Origin: Heyndrickxia coagulans 36D1
Lineage (GTDB): Bacteria; Bacillota; Bacilli; Bacillales; Bacillaceae_C
Direction of reading: 5' to 3'
Assembly: GCF_000169195.2 (NCBI RefSeq)
Contig: NC_016023.1
Location: 1,364,001-1,428,000 of the forward strand
Length of the DNA stretch: 64,000 bases
A program made the position numbers and the translations under genes. Each line of letters opens with the position of its first letter. Positions within the stretch are counted from its first letter, which is position 1. Positions 10,489 through 25,957 of the stretch are shown in pieces. The notes beneath the pieces are model-generated. The model saw only the letters and a list, made by a program, of their open reading frames with translations, was not told where the DNA came from and did no database searches.

Positions 10489-11193
10489 AAACCTTAACGA
10501 AGACGGGCTTTATGTGAAGGAAGAGACTCGTTTTTGTTTGCTTCCTTGACGTAGACGGGCTTTATGTGAAGGAAGGCCGTCTTTTTTGCTTGCTTTCTTA
10601 ACATAGACGCGCTCTATGTGAAGGAGGGCCCTCAATTTTCCGCGCTTCCTTAACGTAGACGCGCCCTATGTTAAGGAAGACCTTTGTTTTTGCTTGCTTC
10701 CTTAACATAGACGGGCTCTAAGTGAAGGAAGACCTTCGTTTTTGTTTGCTTCCTTAACGTAGACGCGCCCTATGTTAAGGAAGACCTTTGTTTTTGCTTG
10801 CTTCCTTAACGTAGACGCGCTCTAGGTAAAGAAAGACCGCCTTTTTTCCGCGCTTCCTTAATGTAGATGCGCCCTATGTTAAGGAAGACCTTTGTTTTTG
10901 CTTGCTTCCTTAACGTAGACGCGCTCTAGGTAAAGAAAGACCGCCTTTTTTCCGCGCTTCCTTAACGTAGATGCGCTCTAAGTGAAGGAAGATCTTCGTT
11001 TTTGTTTGCTTCCTTAACGTAGACGCGCTCTAGGTAAAGAAAGACCTTCGTTTTTCCGCGCTTTCTTAACGTAGACACACTCTATGTGAAGGAAGACCTT
11101 CGTTTTTGTTTGCTTCCTTAACATAGAGGGGCTCTATGTAAAGAAAGGCCTTCGTTTTTCGACGCTTCCTTAACGTAGACGGGCTCTATGTTC
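10489..11193. repeat. Array of 13.6 tandem 52-bp palindromic repeats
   Basis: Thirteen full units and a partial fourteenth start at 10489 and every 52 bp to 11165, with no insertion or deletion. Each unit has a left arm near CTTCCTTAACGTAGA, a five-base core near CGCGC, a right arm near TCTATGTGAAGGAAG, and a 17-base T-rich linker. The arms are complementary over 15 positions with one to three mismatches, so each unit can form a hairpin. Two linker classes, ending TTTTTGCTTG or TTTTTCCGCG, often alternate. Units 4 and 6 are identical, as are 7 and 9, and units 6-7 differ from 8-9 at two bases. Stops occur in all frames, so the array is non-coding. It lies between the rRNA terminator and csfB. 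Confidence 0.97.
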
Positions 11194-11452
11194 AATTTAC
11201 TTTTTGCACTTTTTGAGATGTTTTCTTAATTCCTTTCGTTACTCTAAAAATTCCCGTTCCTGTACGTAATATCATATCCATGGGAAACCTCTCTCTAGAT
11301 GTTCATTTCAAGGTGTACATTTAGATAATAGAGTGTCTTCCCATTTTTTCACTTATCTGCCCCTCCGAGTAAAATTTTACATATACTCGGCATTTATCTT
11401 CCCTTATCGTTGGGCTACGTCCTTCATACGATTGAAGCGAGGATGGTAAAAG
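11194..11452. other. Intergenic, no gene seen
   Basis: This AT-rich spacer lies between the repeat array and the rRNA terminator. The only structure noted is a 7-bp stem (CCGAGTA with TACTCGG, about 11366-11392). There is no convincing reading frame or promoter. Confidence 0.6.
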
Positions 11453-11487
11453 AAATAAAAAAACCACAGACCATTTGTCTGCGGTTC
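11453..11487 (-). terminator. rRNA operon terminator
   Basis: On the minus strand AACCGCAGAC and GTCTGTGGTT form a 10-bp stem (one G-U pair) with a short loop, followed by TTTTTTTATTT. It lies directly after 5S rRNA. Confidence 0.93.
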
Positions 11488-11494
11488 TCTTTTG

Positions 11495-11610
<116 letters not shown>

Positions 11611-11693
11611 CCTGTATAATTTTTGGGATGTGTTCCCTGAAAACCGGATGGGAGAAAAAACTGTAAACGGAGAACGCGTTTCTAACTTTGAGA

Positions 11694-11742
11694 ATTGTCT
11701 AGCTCCAGTGCACCTTTTTCAAGGCGCCCTTCGCTTTTCTAT
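11694..11742 (-). repeat. Short copy of Bacillus-type intergenic repeat in 23S-5S spacer
   Basis: On the minus strand this segment starts AGAAAAGCGAAGGGCGCC and ends GGAGCTAGACAA. The same termini, AGAAAAGCGGAGG and AGCTAGACAA, bound the longer element between mnmE and mnmG. From memory, similar sequences recur between genes in many Bacillus and Geobacillus genomes, with no known function. Here it would be part of the rRNA precursor. Confidence 0.65.
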
Positions 11743-11744
11743 TT

Positions 11745-14675
<2,931 letters not shown>

Positions 14676-14764
14676 ATAAAAAGGTTTAAATCCAAAAATA
14701 AGCGATTCTCGGTTTACTTGGTTTGTTTCTCCTATCCGGTTTTCAAAGAACACATTTATAAAGG

Positions 14765-14837
14765 TGGAGCCTAGCGGGATCGAACCGCTGACCTCCTGCG
14801 TGCAAAGCAGGCGCTCTCCCAGCTGAGCTAAGGCCCC
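14765..14837 (-). tRNA. tRNA-Ala (UGC)
   Basis: The minus strand folds as a standard cloverleaf: acceptor GGGGCCT with AGGCTCC, anticodon TGC, T-loop GGTTCGATCC. The sequence after the discriminator A is CCT, so CCA is not fully encoded. It lies in the 16S-23S spacer after tRNA-Ile, the arrangement of B. subtilis rrnO and rrnA. Confidence 0.97.
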
Positions 14838-14850
14838 GATCATTAAGGAA

Positions 14851-14927
<77 letters not shown>

Positions 14928-15023
14928 TTAATGAAAGGAAATATAAGGAAGGATTGAACCTTCAAAACTGAACAAAACGGAAACATCAAACTTAATTTTG
15001 GAAAACGAAGTTTTCCTTAATTT

Positions 15024-16583
<1,560 letters not shown>

Positions 16584-16668
16584 GATGTTTGATAAAAGCT
16601 CAAAAAGAATTTGACGTTTCGTTTTGTCCAGTTTTCAAGGAACAATCACATCTTGTGACGACTTTTAT

Positions 16669-16697
16669 ATCATAACATATCCGGCAGCTTGTGTCAA
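16669..16697 (-). promoter_or_regulatory. rRNA operon promoter P2
   Basis: On the minus strand TTGACA (16692-16697) and TATGAT (16669-16674) are 17 bp apart, about 85 bp upstream of 16S. This near-consensus sigma-A promoter occupies the position of rrn P2 in Bacillus. Confidence 0.88.
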
Positions 16698-16741
16698 CAA
16701 AAAAAGCAAATCAACAAGCAACCATAAAAAGCACAATTTCT

Positions 16742-16769
16742 ATTATACTCGTTATGCAGTAAATTGCAA
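16742..16769 (-). promoter_or_regulatory. rRNA operon promoter P1
   Basis: On the minus strand TTGCAA (16764-16769) and a perfect TATAAT (16742-16747) are 16 bp apart, about 70 bp upstream of P2. This gives the tandem-promoter layout usual for Bacillus rRNA operons. The 250 bp further upstream, to 17018, show no gene. Confidence 0.83.
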
Positions 16770-17018
16770 GTACTTTTTTCGGTTCGCGCAACAAAATCCT
16801 ATACAATGCACAAAATCTAAATAAATTGAACTTAAGGTTTTTACGTAAAATCAATTATGCTCCGGATAGATATTGTTTCTGGCAATACATAAAGTAATAA
16901 ATTTATCTCTCCTGAAGGCTTCCGCTGGTACGACAATAAATACGGCATCGGTGTCTAAGGGTTATCCAAACAAAATATAATAAAGCTTCTATTTTGGCCG
17001 GTTTCTGCTTTTCAAACC

Positions 17019-18089
17019 TCACCGGATTAATTCTGTAATAAACAAATCAGGCCGGCTTTCCAAATCCACCATTTCATTGCTGCTAAAAATTTTCACAAGC
17101 GGTTTAATGGGAGCGGACGGTTTCATGTAAAGCACTTCTGCTTCTTCATTGTTGGATAAAAAGACCTTTGATCCAATCGTTAAATGGGCAACAAGGCTAA
17201 TTAATGCATGGATCACAGCAATATCGAACTCTCCGAAGTGATCCTCCAGCAGCTCTTCAATGGCCTGAAACGGGATTTTCTTCTTTTTATAAATATGGTC
17301 GCATACGATGGCATGGTATACATCCGCAACGGCCACAATTCTTGACAGGATCGGAATTCTGTCCGGTTTTTCACCAAATGGATAGCCGCTTTTGTCAAGA
17401 CGTTCATGATGCTGTAAAATTGCGAGTTTCGTTTCGGATTTCAAAAGGGGCGAGTGCTGGACCATTTTTAGCCCGTATACAGGATGGTTCCTGATTTCTT
17501 CGTATTCTTCTTCTGTTAAGGAGGCTGATTTTCTCAGCAAAGGCGCAGGGATTTTTGCCATGCCGGCATCTGCGAGGCAGCCCGCCAATGCAGCCTGATA
17601 GCAAGTTCCCTTCCCGAGTTGCAGTTTTTGGGCGATTGCGCCGCTTAACAGTCCGACCGAGACGGCATGATGATAGATGTATTCCTCTTTTGTTGCATAT
17701 TGATGAATAATGCGGATTTTCCCGGGATCCTGTTCGATCAATTCAAAAAGCGGAATAAAAAAATCCCTCACTTCCCCTACACTGACTTTGGAACCGGACT
17801 GCCAGCTTTGAAACATTTTCTTGTAACTGCCAACCGCAGCCGTGTACTGCTCCCGGAATGCTTCTGGCACTGTTGCCGTTTCCTGACTTTCTTCCCTCGT
17901 GCTCTCTTTCGTCTCTTTACGGCTATTGGAACGGCCCACATCCACTTCTTCTATCCCGAATGCTTTCAAAATATGAATCATTTTCTGCGTTAAAAGGGTT
18001 CCTTTTGGCATAATGGGGTGAGCCGTTTTCCCCATAACATCCTCAGCCAAACAATAGCCGGGGACGAGATCGACTACTTTTATCTTCAA
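17019..18089 (-). CDS. HD-GYP-like protein with degenerate active site
   Basis: The 356-residue protein has an N-terminal DUF3391-like region (residues 1-50), a variable linker and a C-terminal HD-GYP fold (about 135-290). HD-GYP domains hydrolyse cyclic di-GMP. The signature here is altered. The HD of the usual LLHDIGK segment reads ADAG (in GCLADAGMAKIP), and the GYP motif reads HHERLDKSGYP, with lysine for the usual glycine. The histidines of YHHAV and HHE remain. Loss of the metal-binding histidine suggests weak or no hydrolysis, perhaps a binding role. It lies between gyrA and the rRNA operon. The terminator after gyrA implies its own promoter. Confidence 0.85.
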   Translation of the reverse strand: MKIKVVDLVPGYCLAEDVMGKTAHPIMPKGTLLTQKMIHILKAFGIEEVDVGRSNSRKETKESTREESQETATVPEAFREQYTAAVGSYKKMFQSWQSGSKVSVGEVRDFFIPLFELIEQDPGKIRIIHQYATKEEYIYHHAVSVGLLSGAIAQKLQLGKGTCYQAALAGCLADAGMAKIPAPLLRKSASLTEEEYEEIRNHPVYGLKMVQHSPLLKSETKLAILQHHERLDKSGYPFGEKPDRIPILSRIVAVADVYHAIVCDHIYKKKKIPFQAIEELLEDHFGEFDIAVIHALISLVAHLTIGSKVFLSNNEEAEVLYMKPSAPIKPLVKIFSSNEMVDLESRPDLFITELIR

Positions 18090-18136
18090 GTTTTTCTCCC
18101 TCCGTCAACAAGCAACTGTGCTGCCCATATTTTATC

Positions 18137-18166
18137 AAAAAAAAGAAGCATTGTGTGCAATGCTTC
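18137..18166 (-). terminator. gyrA terminator
   Basis: On the minus strand GAAGCATTG and CAATGCTTC form a 9-bp stem with a four-base loop, followed by eight T. Confidence 0.95.
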
Positions 18167-18176
18167 CTGAGATTTC

Positions 18177-20651
18177 TTATTCCTCCCCGGTTTCTTCCAC
18201 CGGATCCACATGATTTTCTTCTTCATCTTTTTCCACTTTTGCGACTGTCGCAACATATTCTTCGTCACCAAGACGGATCAGTTTGACACCCATTGTATTT
18301 CTGCCGAGCACCGAAATATCCCCGACAGCCATCCGGATCAGCACGCCGCCTGCTGTAATGAGCATGATGTCTTCTTCTCCCGTTACCGTCTTCACAGCAA
18401 CAAGTGGCCCGTTTTTGCTCGTGATATTGCAGGTTTTCAAACCTTTTCCGCCCCGGCTCTGGATACGGTACTCGCTTCCTTTTGTCCGTTTTCCATAGCC
18501 GTTTTTGGTCACAATAAGCACATCATCGTTTTCTTCCAGAATTTCCATGCCGACTACTTCATCATCACCGCTTAAAGTAATGCCTTTTACCCCTGTTGCC
18601 GACCGCCCCATTGAACGCACATCCGTTTCCGGAAATCTGATCAGCATGCCGTTTTTCGTACCGATAATAATGTCTTTATGGCCGTCCGTCAGTTTCACGG
18701 AAATCAGCTCATCTTCTTCTTTCAGATGAATAGCAATCAGGCCGTTCGTCCGGATGTTGGCAAATTCAGTTACAGGGGTGCGTTTTGAAATGCCTTTTTT
18801 TGTGGTAAAAAATAAAAACCAGTCTTCTACGAAATCTTCCACACGGATCATCGTATTGATCCATTCATCCTTGTCAATTTCAAGCAGGTTGACAATCGGA
18901 ATGCCCTTTGCCGTTCTGCCGTATTCCGGAATTTCGTATCCTTTCTTCTTATAGACCTTTCCTTTATTCGTGAAGAAAAGGATCGTATCATGGGTTGATG
19001 TCGTTAAAAGATGTTCAACGAAATCGTCCTCATTCGTGCCCATGCCCTGTACACCGCGGCCGCCGCGTTTTTGGCTCCGGTATGTCGAAATCGGCAGGCG
19101 TTTGATATAGCCGTTATGGGTCAAAGTGATGGCGATGCTTTCCTGCGGGATCAAATCCTCATCCTCAATCTGGTCAACGCTTGCTGCAATTATTTCCGTG
19201 CGCCGTTCATCATTAAACCGTTCTTTAATTTCGAGCAGCTCTTCACGGATGATTTCAAGCACTTTTTCTTCATCTGCCAAAACGGCTTTCAGTTCTGCAA
19301 TCAGTTGGATCAAGCCCCGGTATTCTTCTTCAATTTTTTCGCGTTCCAGCCCGGTCAAACGTTGCAGCCGCATATCGAGAATTGCCTGTGCCTGCTTTTC
19401 GGACAGGGAAAATTGCTCCATTAAACCGGTACGGGCAATATCCGTTGTTTGCGAGGAACGGATCAGCTGGATAATCGCATCAATATGGTCAAGTGCAATG
19501 CGCAGGCCCTCCAAAATATGGGCACGCGCTTCCGCTTTTTTCAGTTCAAAAGCCGTTCTGCGGCGGATCACTTCTTCCTGATGGTCAAGGTAAAACTTAA
19601 GCGCCTGTTTTAAATTCAGCACTTTTGGCTGGCCTGCAACAAGCGCCAGCAGGTTGATACCGAATGTCGTCTGCATGGCGGTATGCTTGTACAAATTGTT
19701 CAAAATCACATTCGCATTTGCATCACGGCGGACTTCAATCACCATCCGCATGCCGTTGCGGTCGGACTCGTCACGCAGATCGGTAATGCCGTCGATCCGC
19801 TTTTCATGCACAAGTTCTGCAATCCGTTCGATCAATTTGGCTTTGTTGACCTGGTAAGGCAGTTCGGTCACAATGATGGATTCTTTGCCGTTTGATCTTT
19901 GTTCAATTTCCACCCTTGCGCGAAGTGTGATAGAGCCTCTTCCCGTTTCATAAGCACGGCGGATGCCGCTTCTTCCGACAATTAAACCGGCCGTAGGGAA
20001 ATCCGGCCCTGGGATATATTCCATCAATTCCTGGATCGTGATATCCGGGTCTTTGCTTAAAGCAAGAATTCCGTCGATGACTTCACCGAGTTGATGCGGT
20101 GGAATGTTCGTTGCCATGCCGACCGCAATCCCGGAAGAACCGTTCACCAACAGATTCGGAAAACGGGAAGGCAGGACAGCCGGCTCTTTTTCCGAACCAT
20201 CGTAGTTGTCCTGAAAATCAATCGTATCTTTGTTAATATCGCGCAGCAGTTCAAGGGAAATTTTTGACATGCGCGCTTCCGTGTAACGCATGGCAGCAGC
20301 CGGGTCGCCGTCAACAGACCCGAAGTTGCCGTGCCCGTCAACCAGCATATAGCGGTAGCTGAAATCCTGCGCCATCCGCACCATTGTTTCATACACGGCC
20401 GAATCGCCGTGCGGGTGATATTTCCCGATGACTTCCCCGACGATACGCGCCGATTTTTTATACGCTTTATCAGGAGTCATCCCGAGATCGTGCATCGCAT
20501 ATAAAATTCTCCTATGCACAGGCTTTAATCCGTCCCGTACATCCGGAATGGCCCGGGAAACGATGACGCTCATCGCATAGTCAAGAAAGGATGTGCGCAT
20601 CTCCTGGGTTAAGTTTACTTCCACAATATTTGATTCCGGTGTGTCAGCCAT
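18177..20651 (-). CDS. gyrA: DNA gyrase subunit A
   Basis: ATP-dependent supercoiling enzyme, breakage-reunion subunit. The catalytic tyrosine lies in [10 protein letters not shown] (about residue 123). The quinolone-resistance region reads [10 protein letters not shown], the unmutated form. The C-terminal beta-pinwheel carries the GyrA box [10 protein letters not shown]. Length 824 (821 in B. subtilis). A strong AAAGGAGG precedes the ATG. It lies 19 bp downstream of gyrB and is probably co-transcribed. Confidence 0.99.
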   Translation of the reverse strand: MADTPESNIVEVNLTQEMRTSFLDYAMSVIVSRAIPDVRDGLKPVHRRILYAMHDLGMTPDKAYKKSARIVGEVIGKYHPHGDSAVYETMVRMAQDFSYRYMLVDGHGNFGSVDGDPAAAMRYTEARMSKISLELLRDINKDTIDFQDNYDGSEKEPAVLPSRFPNLLVNGSSGIAVGMATNIPPHQLGEVIDGILALSKDPDITIQELMEYIPGPDFPTAGLIVGRSGIRRAYETGRGSITLRARVEIEQRSNGKESIIVTELPYQVNKAKLIERIAELVHEKRIDGITDLRDESDRNGMRMVIEVRRDANANVILNNLYKHTAMQTTFGINLLALVAGQPKVLNLKQALKFYLDHQEEVIRRRTAFELKKAEARAHILEGLRIALDHIDAIIQLIRSSQTTDIARTGLMEQFSLSEKQAQAILDMRLQRLTGLEREKIEEEYRGLIQLIAELKAVLADEEKVLEIIREELLEIKERFNDERRTEIIAASVDQIEDEDLIPQESIAITLTHNGYIKRLPISTYRSQKRGGRGVQGMGTNEDDFVEHLLTTSTHDTILFFTNKGKVYKKKGYEIPEYGRTAKGIPIVNLLEIDKDEWINTMIRVEDFVEDWFLFFTTKKGISKRTPVTEFANIRTNGLIAIHLKEEDELISVKLTDGHKDIIIGTKNGMLIRFPETDVRSMGRSATGVKGITLSGDDEVVGMEILEENDDVLIVTKNGYGKRTKGSEYRIQSRGGKGLKTCNITSKNGPLVAVKTVTGEEDIMLITAGGVLIRMAVGDISVLGRNTMGVKLIRLGDEEYVATVAKVEKDEEENHVDPVEETGEE

Positions 20652-20670
20652 TTATGCAACCTCCTTTTCT

Positions 20671-22596
<1,926 letters not shown>

Positions 22597-22809
22597 TTAT
22601 ACCACCTGCACTCTCTTAAATTGAACCTGCGGGATTCCTGCGGATACTGGAGCACACTCCGGTTATCCCGGCAGATTGCACCCGCCACTTTTTGCGGTTA
22701 GCCGGAAACAGACGTACCAAAAAACACGCCTTGCATGAAGCCGGTTCAACTCATAACTAAAGTTACAAGCCACCACCGGTTGAATCACAAAACAGCTTTT
22801 TTTCGTATG

Positions 22810-23088
22810 TTAAACCGGTTTTCCGGTAAAATGTTCGGTTATAAACCCGGCCGGAGAAAGGCCGATTGCCCGTTTGAACAGAATGCCGGGGGAAAAAGGC
22901 GATAAATAGACCGCATTTTGGGTAATCACGGCCGATTTAAAGCTGCCCTTTGCCAAATTGACTGTGGCTTTTTTGAAAGCCTGCAAATAAGCTTTGTTGA
23001 TCCCGGAGCTATTGAGCGATCTCTCGTCCATAATAGCGATAATGTCATCACTTCGAATCATGACATCTTCTGCGAGATGGAGATACAT
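22810..23088 (-). CDS. remB: DUF370 protein RemB (YaaB)
   Basis: Extracellular-matrix regulator family RemA/RemB (DUF370). The N-terminus MYLHLAEDVMIRSDDIIAIMD and the segment SAVITQNAVYLSPFSP correspond to B. subtilis YaaB. The start is the ATG at 23088, seven bases after GAGG; a GTG two codons upstream is less well placed. 92 residues. It lies between recF and gyrB, the conserved location. Confidence 0.9.
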   Translation of the reverse strand: MYLHLAEDVMIRSDDIIAIMDERSLNSSGINKAYLQAFKKATVNLAKGSFKSAVITQNAVYLSPFSPGILFKRAIGLSPAGFITEHFTGKPV

Positions 23089-23097
23089 AGGCACACC

Positions 23098-24210
23098 TCA
23101 CCTGACAATTTGTCCTGCCTTCACTGTATACATGGATGCCTCCCGTAACGTTTGATGATCAACCCCATCCACGCTTGTCGTTGTCACAAATGTCTGCACC
23201 CTTCCCTGAATCGCATTCAGCAGATGGGACTGGCGGTAGTCATCCAGCTCCGACAGTACGTCATCCAGTAGCAGGATCGGATATTCCCGGATTTCCGAAT
23301 AAATCAGTTCAATTTCAGCCAACTTAACAGATAATGCGGCTGTCCGCTGCTGCCCCTGCGATCCGAATGTATGGACATCTCTGCCGTTCACGACAAAAGC
23401 CAAATCATCGCGATGCGGGCCGGCCATCGTCACGCCCCTGTCAATTTCCCGCTCCCTTATTTCGGCAAATTTATTTTCGTATGATTTTATCATTTTTGAC
23501 CAATCGAGCTCTTCTGATACATTCACAGAGGGTTTATATTGGATCTCAAGTTGTTCAAGACCGCGGGAAATCGAATGGTGGATCGGGCGGGCCCATTCTT
23601 CGAGCATCCGCACAAATTCAAACCGCCGCATGACAATTTTAGCGGCTTGTTCAATCAGCTGTTCGGTTAAAATATCGAGCATCGTCCGGTCTGTCTGTTT
23701 TTTCATCTGCAGCTGCTTCAAATAGTGGTTCCGCTGCTGCAATATTTTTTGGAACCGGCTCATATCATACAGATAAACCGGCGAAATTTGCCCGATCTCC
23801 ATATCGATAAAGCGGCGCCTGACCTGCGGGCTCCCCTTTACGAGATTCAAGTCTTCGGGCGCAAACATGACCACATTCATATTGCCGATATACCGGCTTA
23901 ATTTTTTTTGCTCAATATGATTGTACTTTGCTTTTTTGCCTTTTTTGGAGATGGTCAGTTCAAGGGGAACAGAACCATGCGTTTTGTGAAGTCTCCCTTT
24001 TATTTTAGCATATTCTGCGTCCCAGCGGATGAGTTCTTTATCATTTGACGTCCGGTGGGATTTCGCCAGTGCCAAAACATAAATGGCTTCCATCAGGTTG
24101 GTTTTTCCCTGGGCGTTTTCCCCGAGGATCACATTGACTTTGTTTTCAAACGGAATGGTTAATGTTTCATAGTTGCGGTAATTGTGAAGTTCCAGTTCCT
24201 GCAGGTACAT
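23098..24210 (-). CDS. recF: DNA replication and repair protein RecF
   Basis: ABC-type/SMC-like ATPase that loads RecA at gaps. It has a Walker A ([15 protein letters not shown]), a signature-like motif ([18 protein letters not shown]) and a Walker B ([13 protein letters not shown]). 370 residues, as in B. subtilis. It is preceded by yaaA and followed 9 bp later by remB. Confidence 0.98.
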   Translation of the reverse strand: MYLQELELHNYRNYETLTIPFENKVNVILGENAQGKTNLMEAIYVLALAKSHRTSNDKELIRWDAEYAKIKGRLHKTHGSVPLELTISKKGKKAKYNHIEQKKLSRYIGNMNVVMFAPEDLNLVKGSPQVRRRFIDMEIGQISPVYLYDMSRFQKILQQRNHYLKQLQMKKQTDRTMLDILTEQLIEQAAKIVMRRFEFVRMLEEWARPIHHSISRGLEQLEIQYKPSVNVSEELDWSKMIKSYENKFAEIREREIDRGVTMAGPHRDDLAFVVNGRDVHTFGSQGQQRTAALSVKLAEIELIYSEIREYPILLLDDVLSELDDYRQSHLLNAIQGRVQTFVTTTSVDGVDHQTLREASMYTVKAGQIVR

Positions 24211-24243
24211 ATGCCAACATCCTTTATGCGGAAAAAGCGCCGG

Positions 24244-24462
24244 TCAACCGCGGATAATTTGAAACATACCGATTCCGCCAATTTCAACCCGGTCCGCCTC
24301 TTTCAGTTTCCGCCCTCTTCTTTGCTCCGGTTCTCCATTGACGAGCACTTCATGTTCGGTTAAAAACCATTTTGCCATTCCGCCGCTTTGAATGATATCC
24401 GCAAATTTTAAAAATTGGCCAAGCGTAATGGTATCTGTTGAGATTTTTACATTTTTTGCCAT
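24244..24462 (-). CDS. yaaA: S4-domain RNA-binding protein YaaA (RlbA)
   Basis: This 72-residue protein is a single S4 domain: TITLGQFLKFADIIQSGG, VLVNGEPEQRRGRKL and ADRVEIGG. It is conserved between dnaN and recF in Bacilli; B. subtilis YaaA has been linked to ribosome assembly. AAGAGTGAAGAA precedes the ATG. Confidence 0.95.
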   Translation of the reverse strand: MAKNVKISTDTITLGQFLKFADIIQSGGMAKWFLTEHEVLVNGEPEQRRGRKLKEADRVEIGGIGMFQIIRG

Positions 24463-24580
24463 TTCTTCACTCTTTTCATGTACTCACTAACATATTATTT
24501 TACTAAAAATCAGGCAGAAACACAAAGCATAACAAGGCATTCCCGTTGCCGCCCGCTGTTTTCCGCATGCAACGGAGATG

Positions 24581-24604
24581 AAAAAAGCCTGTTTTTCAAC
24601 AGGC
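24581..24604 (-). terminator. dnaN terminator
   Basis: On the minus strand GCCTGTT and AACAGGC form a 7-bp stem followed by TTTTTT, directly after the dnaN stop. The opposite strand also has a T run, so it may act both ways. It separates dnaA-dnaN from yaaA-recF. Confidence 0.9.
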
Positions 24605-24612
24605 ATTTTTCA

Positions 24613-25758
24613 TCAATACGTCCTTACCGGCAAAATCAGCTGCAATGTCGTATCATCATTTACCGGCCGGATGATAAATGGCCTCATCGCACCGGTAAAA
24701 CGGATGGTGATTTCCGTTCCCTCGAGCGCTCTTAACGCGTCCATCATATATTTGGAACTAAACGAGATTTTTAATTCTTCCCCTTCAATGGATTTACAGT
24801 TTACCCTGTCCGTCACTTTCCCGATTTCCGGCGAATTGGATGTGATTTCAATCGTGCCCGGGATATCCGTAACGGATGAAAGTTTCACGACATTTGCGTT
24901 TTGCCCCTCTTTTGCGAGTAACGATGCCCTGTCAATGGCTTGCAGAAACTCTTTTGTATTCACAACGATTTCCGTTTTTCCATCTGTCGGGATCAGCCGT
25001 GATGTATCCGGGTAATTTCCTTCCAGCAGACGAGAGAAAAACAATAAATGCTTTGCTTTAAATAAAACCTGATTATCCGTTATGACAATTCCCACCGGTT
25101 CATTCGAATCCGGCAAAATTTTATTCAACTCATTTAAACTTTTCCCCGGAATTACAATATTATACTCGGCATCTGCGGCCATTTCGATTTCCGCTGTCCT
25201 TTGCGCCAGGCGGTGGCTGTCTGTTGCAATACAGTTCAACCTGCTGCCTTTAATGCTCCAGTTTACACCTGTCAAGATCGGGCGGGTTTCCGCGGTGGAA
25301 ACGGCAAATACCGTTTGCCGGATCAGATTTTTTAAAATATCTGCCGGAATTCGGATCACTTTGTCTTCCGTAATTTGCGGCAAATGCGGGTACTCTTCCG
25401 CATCAAGCCCGTTTAAATTAAAGTTGGATTTGCCTGAACGGATGATGGTCTGGAATTGATTGGCCACTTCTATCTCCACAATATCCATTGGCAGCTTTTT
25501 GACCAGTTCCCCAAAAATTTTTGCTTGCAGCACAATGCCGCCTGTTTGCTGAATGACAGCAATTTCATCCCCGTCTTCTTCTTTTGGCACAAATGACTCA
25601 ATTGAAATATCGGAATCACTGCCTGTAAACGTGATCCCTTCTTCTGAAGCGGTAATTTTAATGCCGGTTAAAATCGGAATCGTGGTTCTGGACGTAATGG
25701 CTTTTGACACATCTTGGACACTTTCGATTAGGCGGTTCCGCAAAATAGAAAATTTCAT
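24613..25758 (-). CDS. dnaN: DNA polymerase III beta subunit (sliding clamp)
   Basis: Ring-shaped clamp that tethers the replicative polymerase. The three clamp domains cover the 381 residues (378 in B. subtilis). Recognisable stretches are the N-terminal MKFSILRNRLIESVQDVSKA, RPILTGVNWS, and the C-terminal RPFIIRPVNDDTTLQLILPV. TGGAGGAATAACC precedes the ATG. It is downstream of dnaA across the unwinding region. Confidence 0.99.
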   Translation of the reverse strand: MKFSILRNRLIESVQDVSKAITSRTTIPILTGIKITASEEGITFTGSDSDISIESFVPKEEDGDEIAVIQQTGGIVLQAKIFGELVKKLPMDIVEIEVANQFQTIIRSGKSNFNLNGLDAEEYPHLPQITEDKVIRIPADILKNLIRQTVFAVSTAETRPILTGVNWSIKGSRLNCIATDSHRLAQRTAEIEMAADAEYNIVIPGKSLNELNKILPDSNEPVGIVITDNQVLFKAKHLLFFSRLLEGNYPDTSRLIPTDGKTEIVVNTKEFLQAIDRASLLAKEGQNANVVKLSSVTDIPGTIEITSNSPEIGKVTDRVNCKSIEGEELKISFSSKYMMDALRALEGTEITIRFTGAMRPFIIRPVNDDTTLQLILPVRTY

Positions 25759-25813
25759 GGTTATTCCTCCATCGTGTGACGCATATACTTATACTTAATC
25801 TTTTTTTAAAAAA

Positions 25814-25926
25814 CAGTAGTACTAGTAATAGGGGTTGTGAACATGTGGATAACGTTGCCGGTGCAATGAAATACAGTCTATCCACATGTGGACAGACTGT
25901 TCATACATTATCCGTTGTTATGCACA
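25814..25926. other. oriC unwinding element with DnaA-trios and DnaA boxes
   Basis: The dnaA-dnaN gap contains DnaA box TGTGGATAA (25844-25852, perfect), CTATCCACA (25878-25886) and TTATGCACA (25918-25926), each of these two with one mismatch. Next to them are a GGG and five trinucleotides, TAG TAC TAG TAA TAG (25817-25831), running into an AT-rich tract. This box, GC, DnaA-trio, AT-rich order is that of the basal unwinding system described for B. subtilis. Strand opening here is inferred from that match. Confidence 0.85.
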
Positions 25927-25957
25927 ATATGCTCTAGCCCGCTTTTTGAACCGTGGG

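Noticed and set aside
10207-10497. 96-codon plus-strand frame opposite csfB
   Set aside because: Antisense to a clear csfB gene and running into the repeat array.
10489-11193. CRISPR array
   Set aside because: Units are uniform over all 52 bases, there are no variable spacers of constant length and no cas genes nearby.
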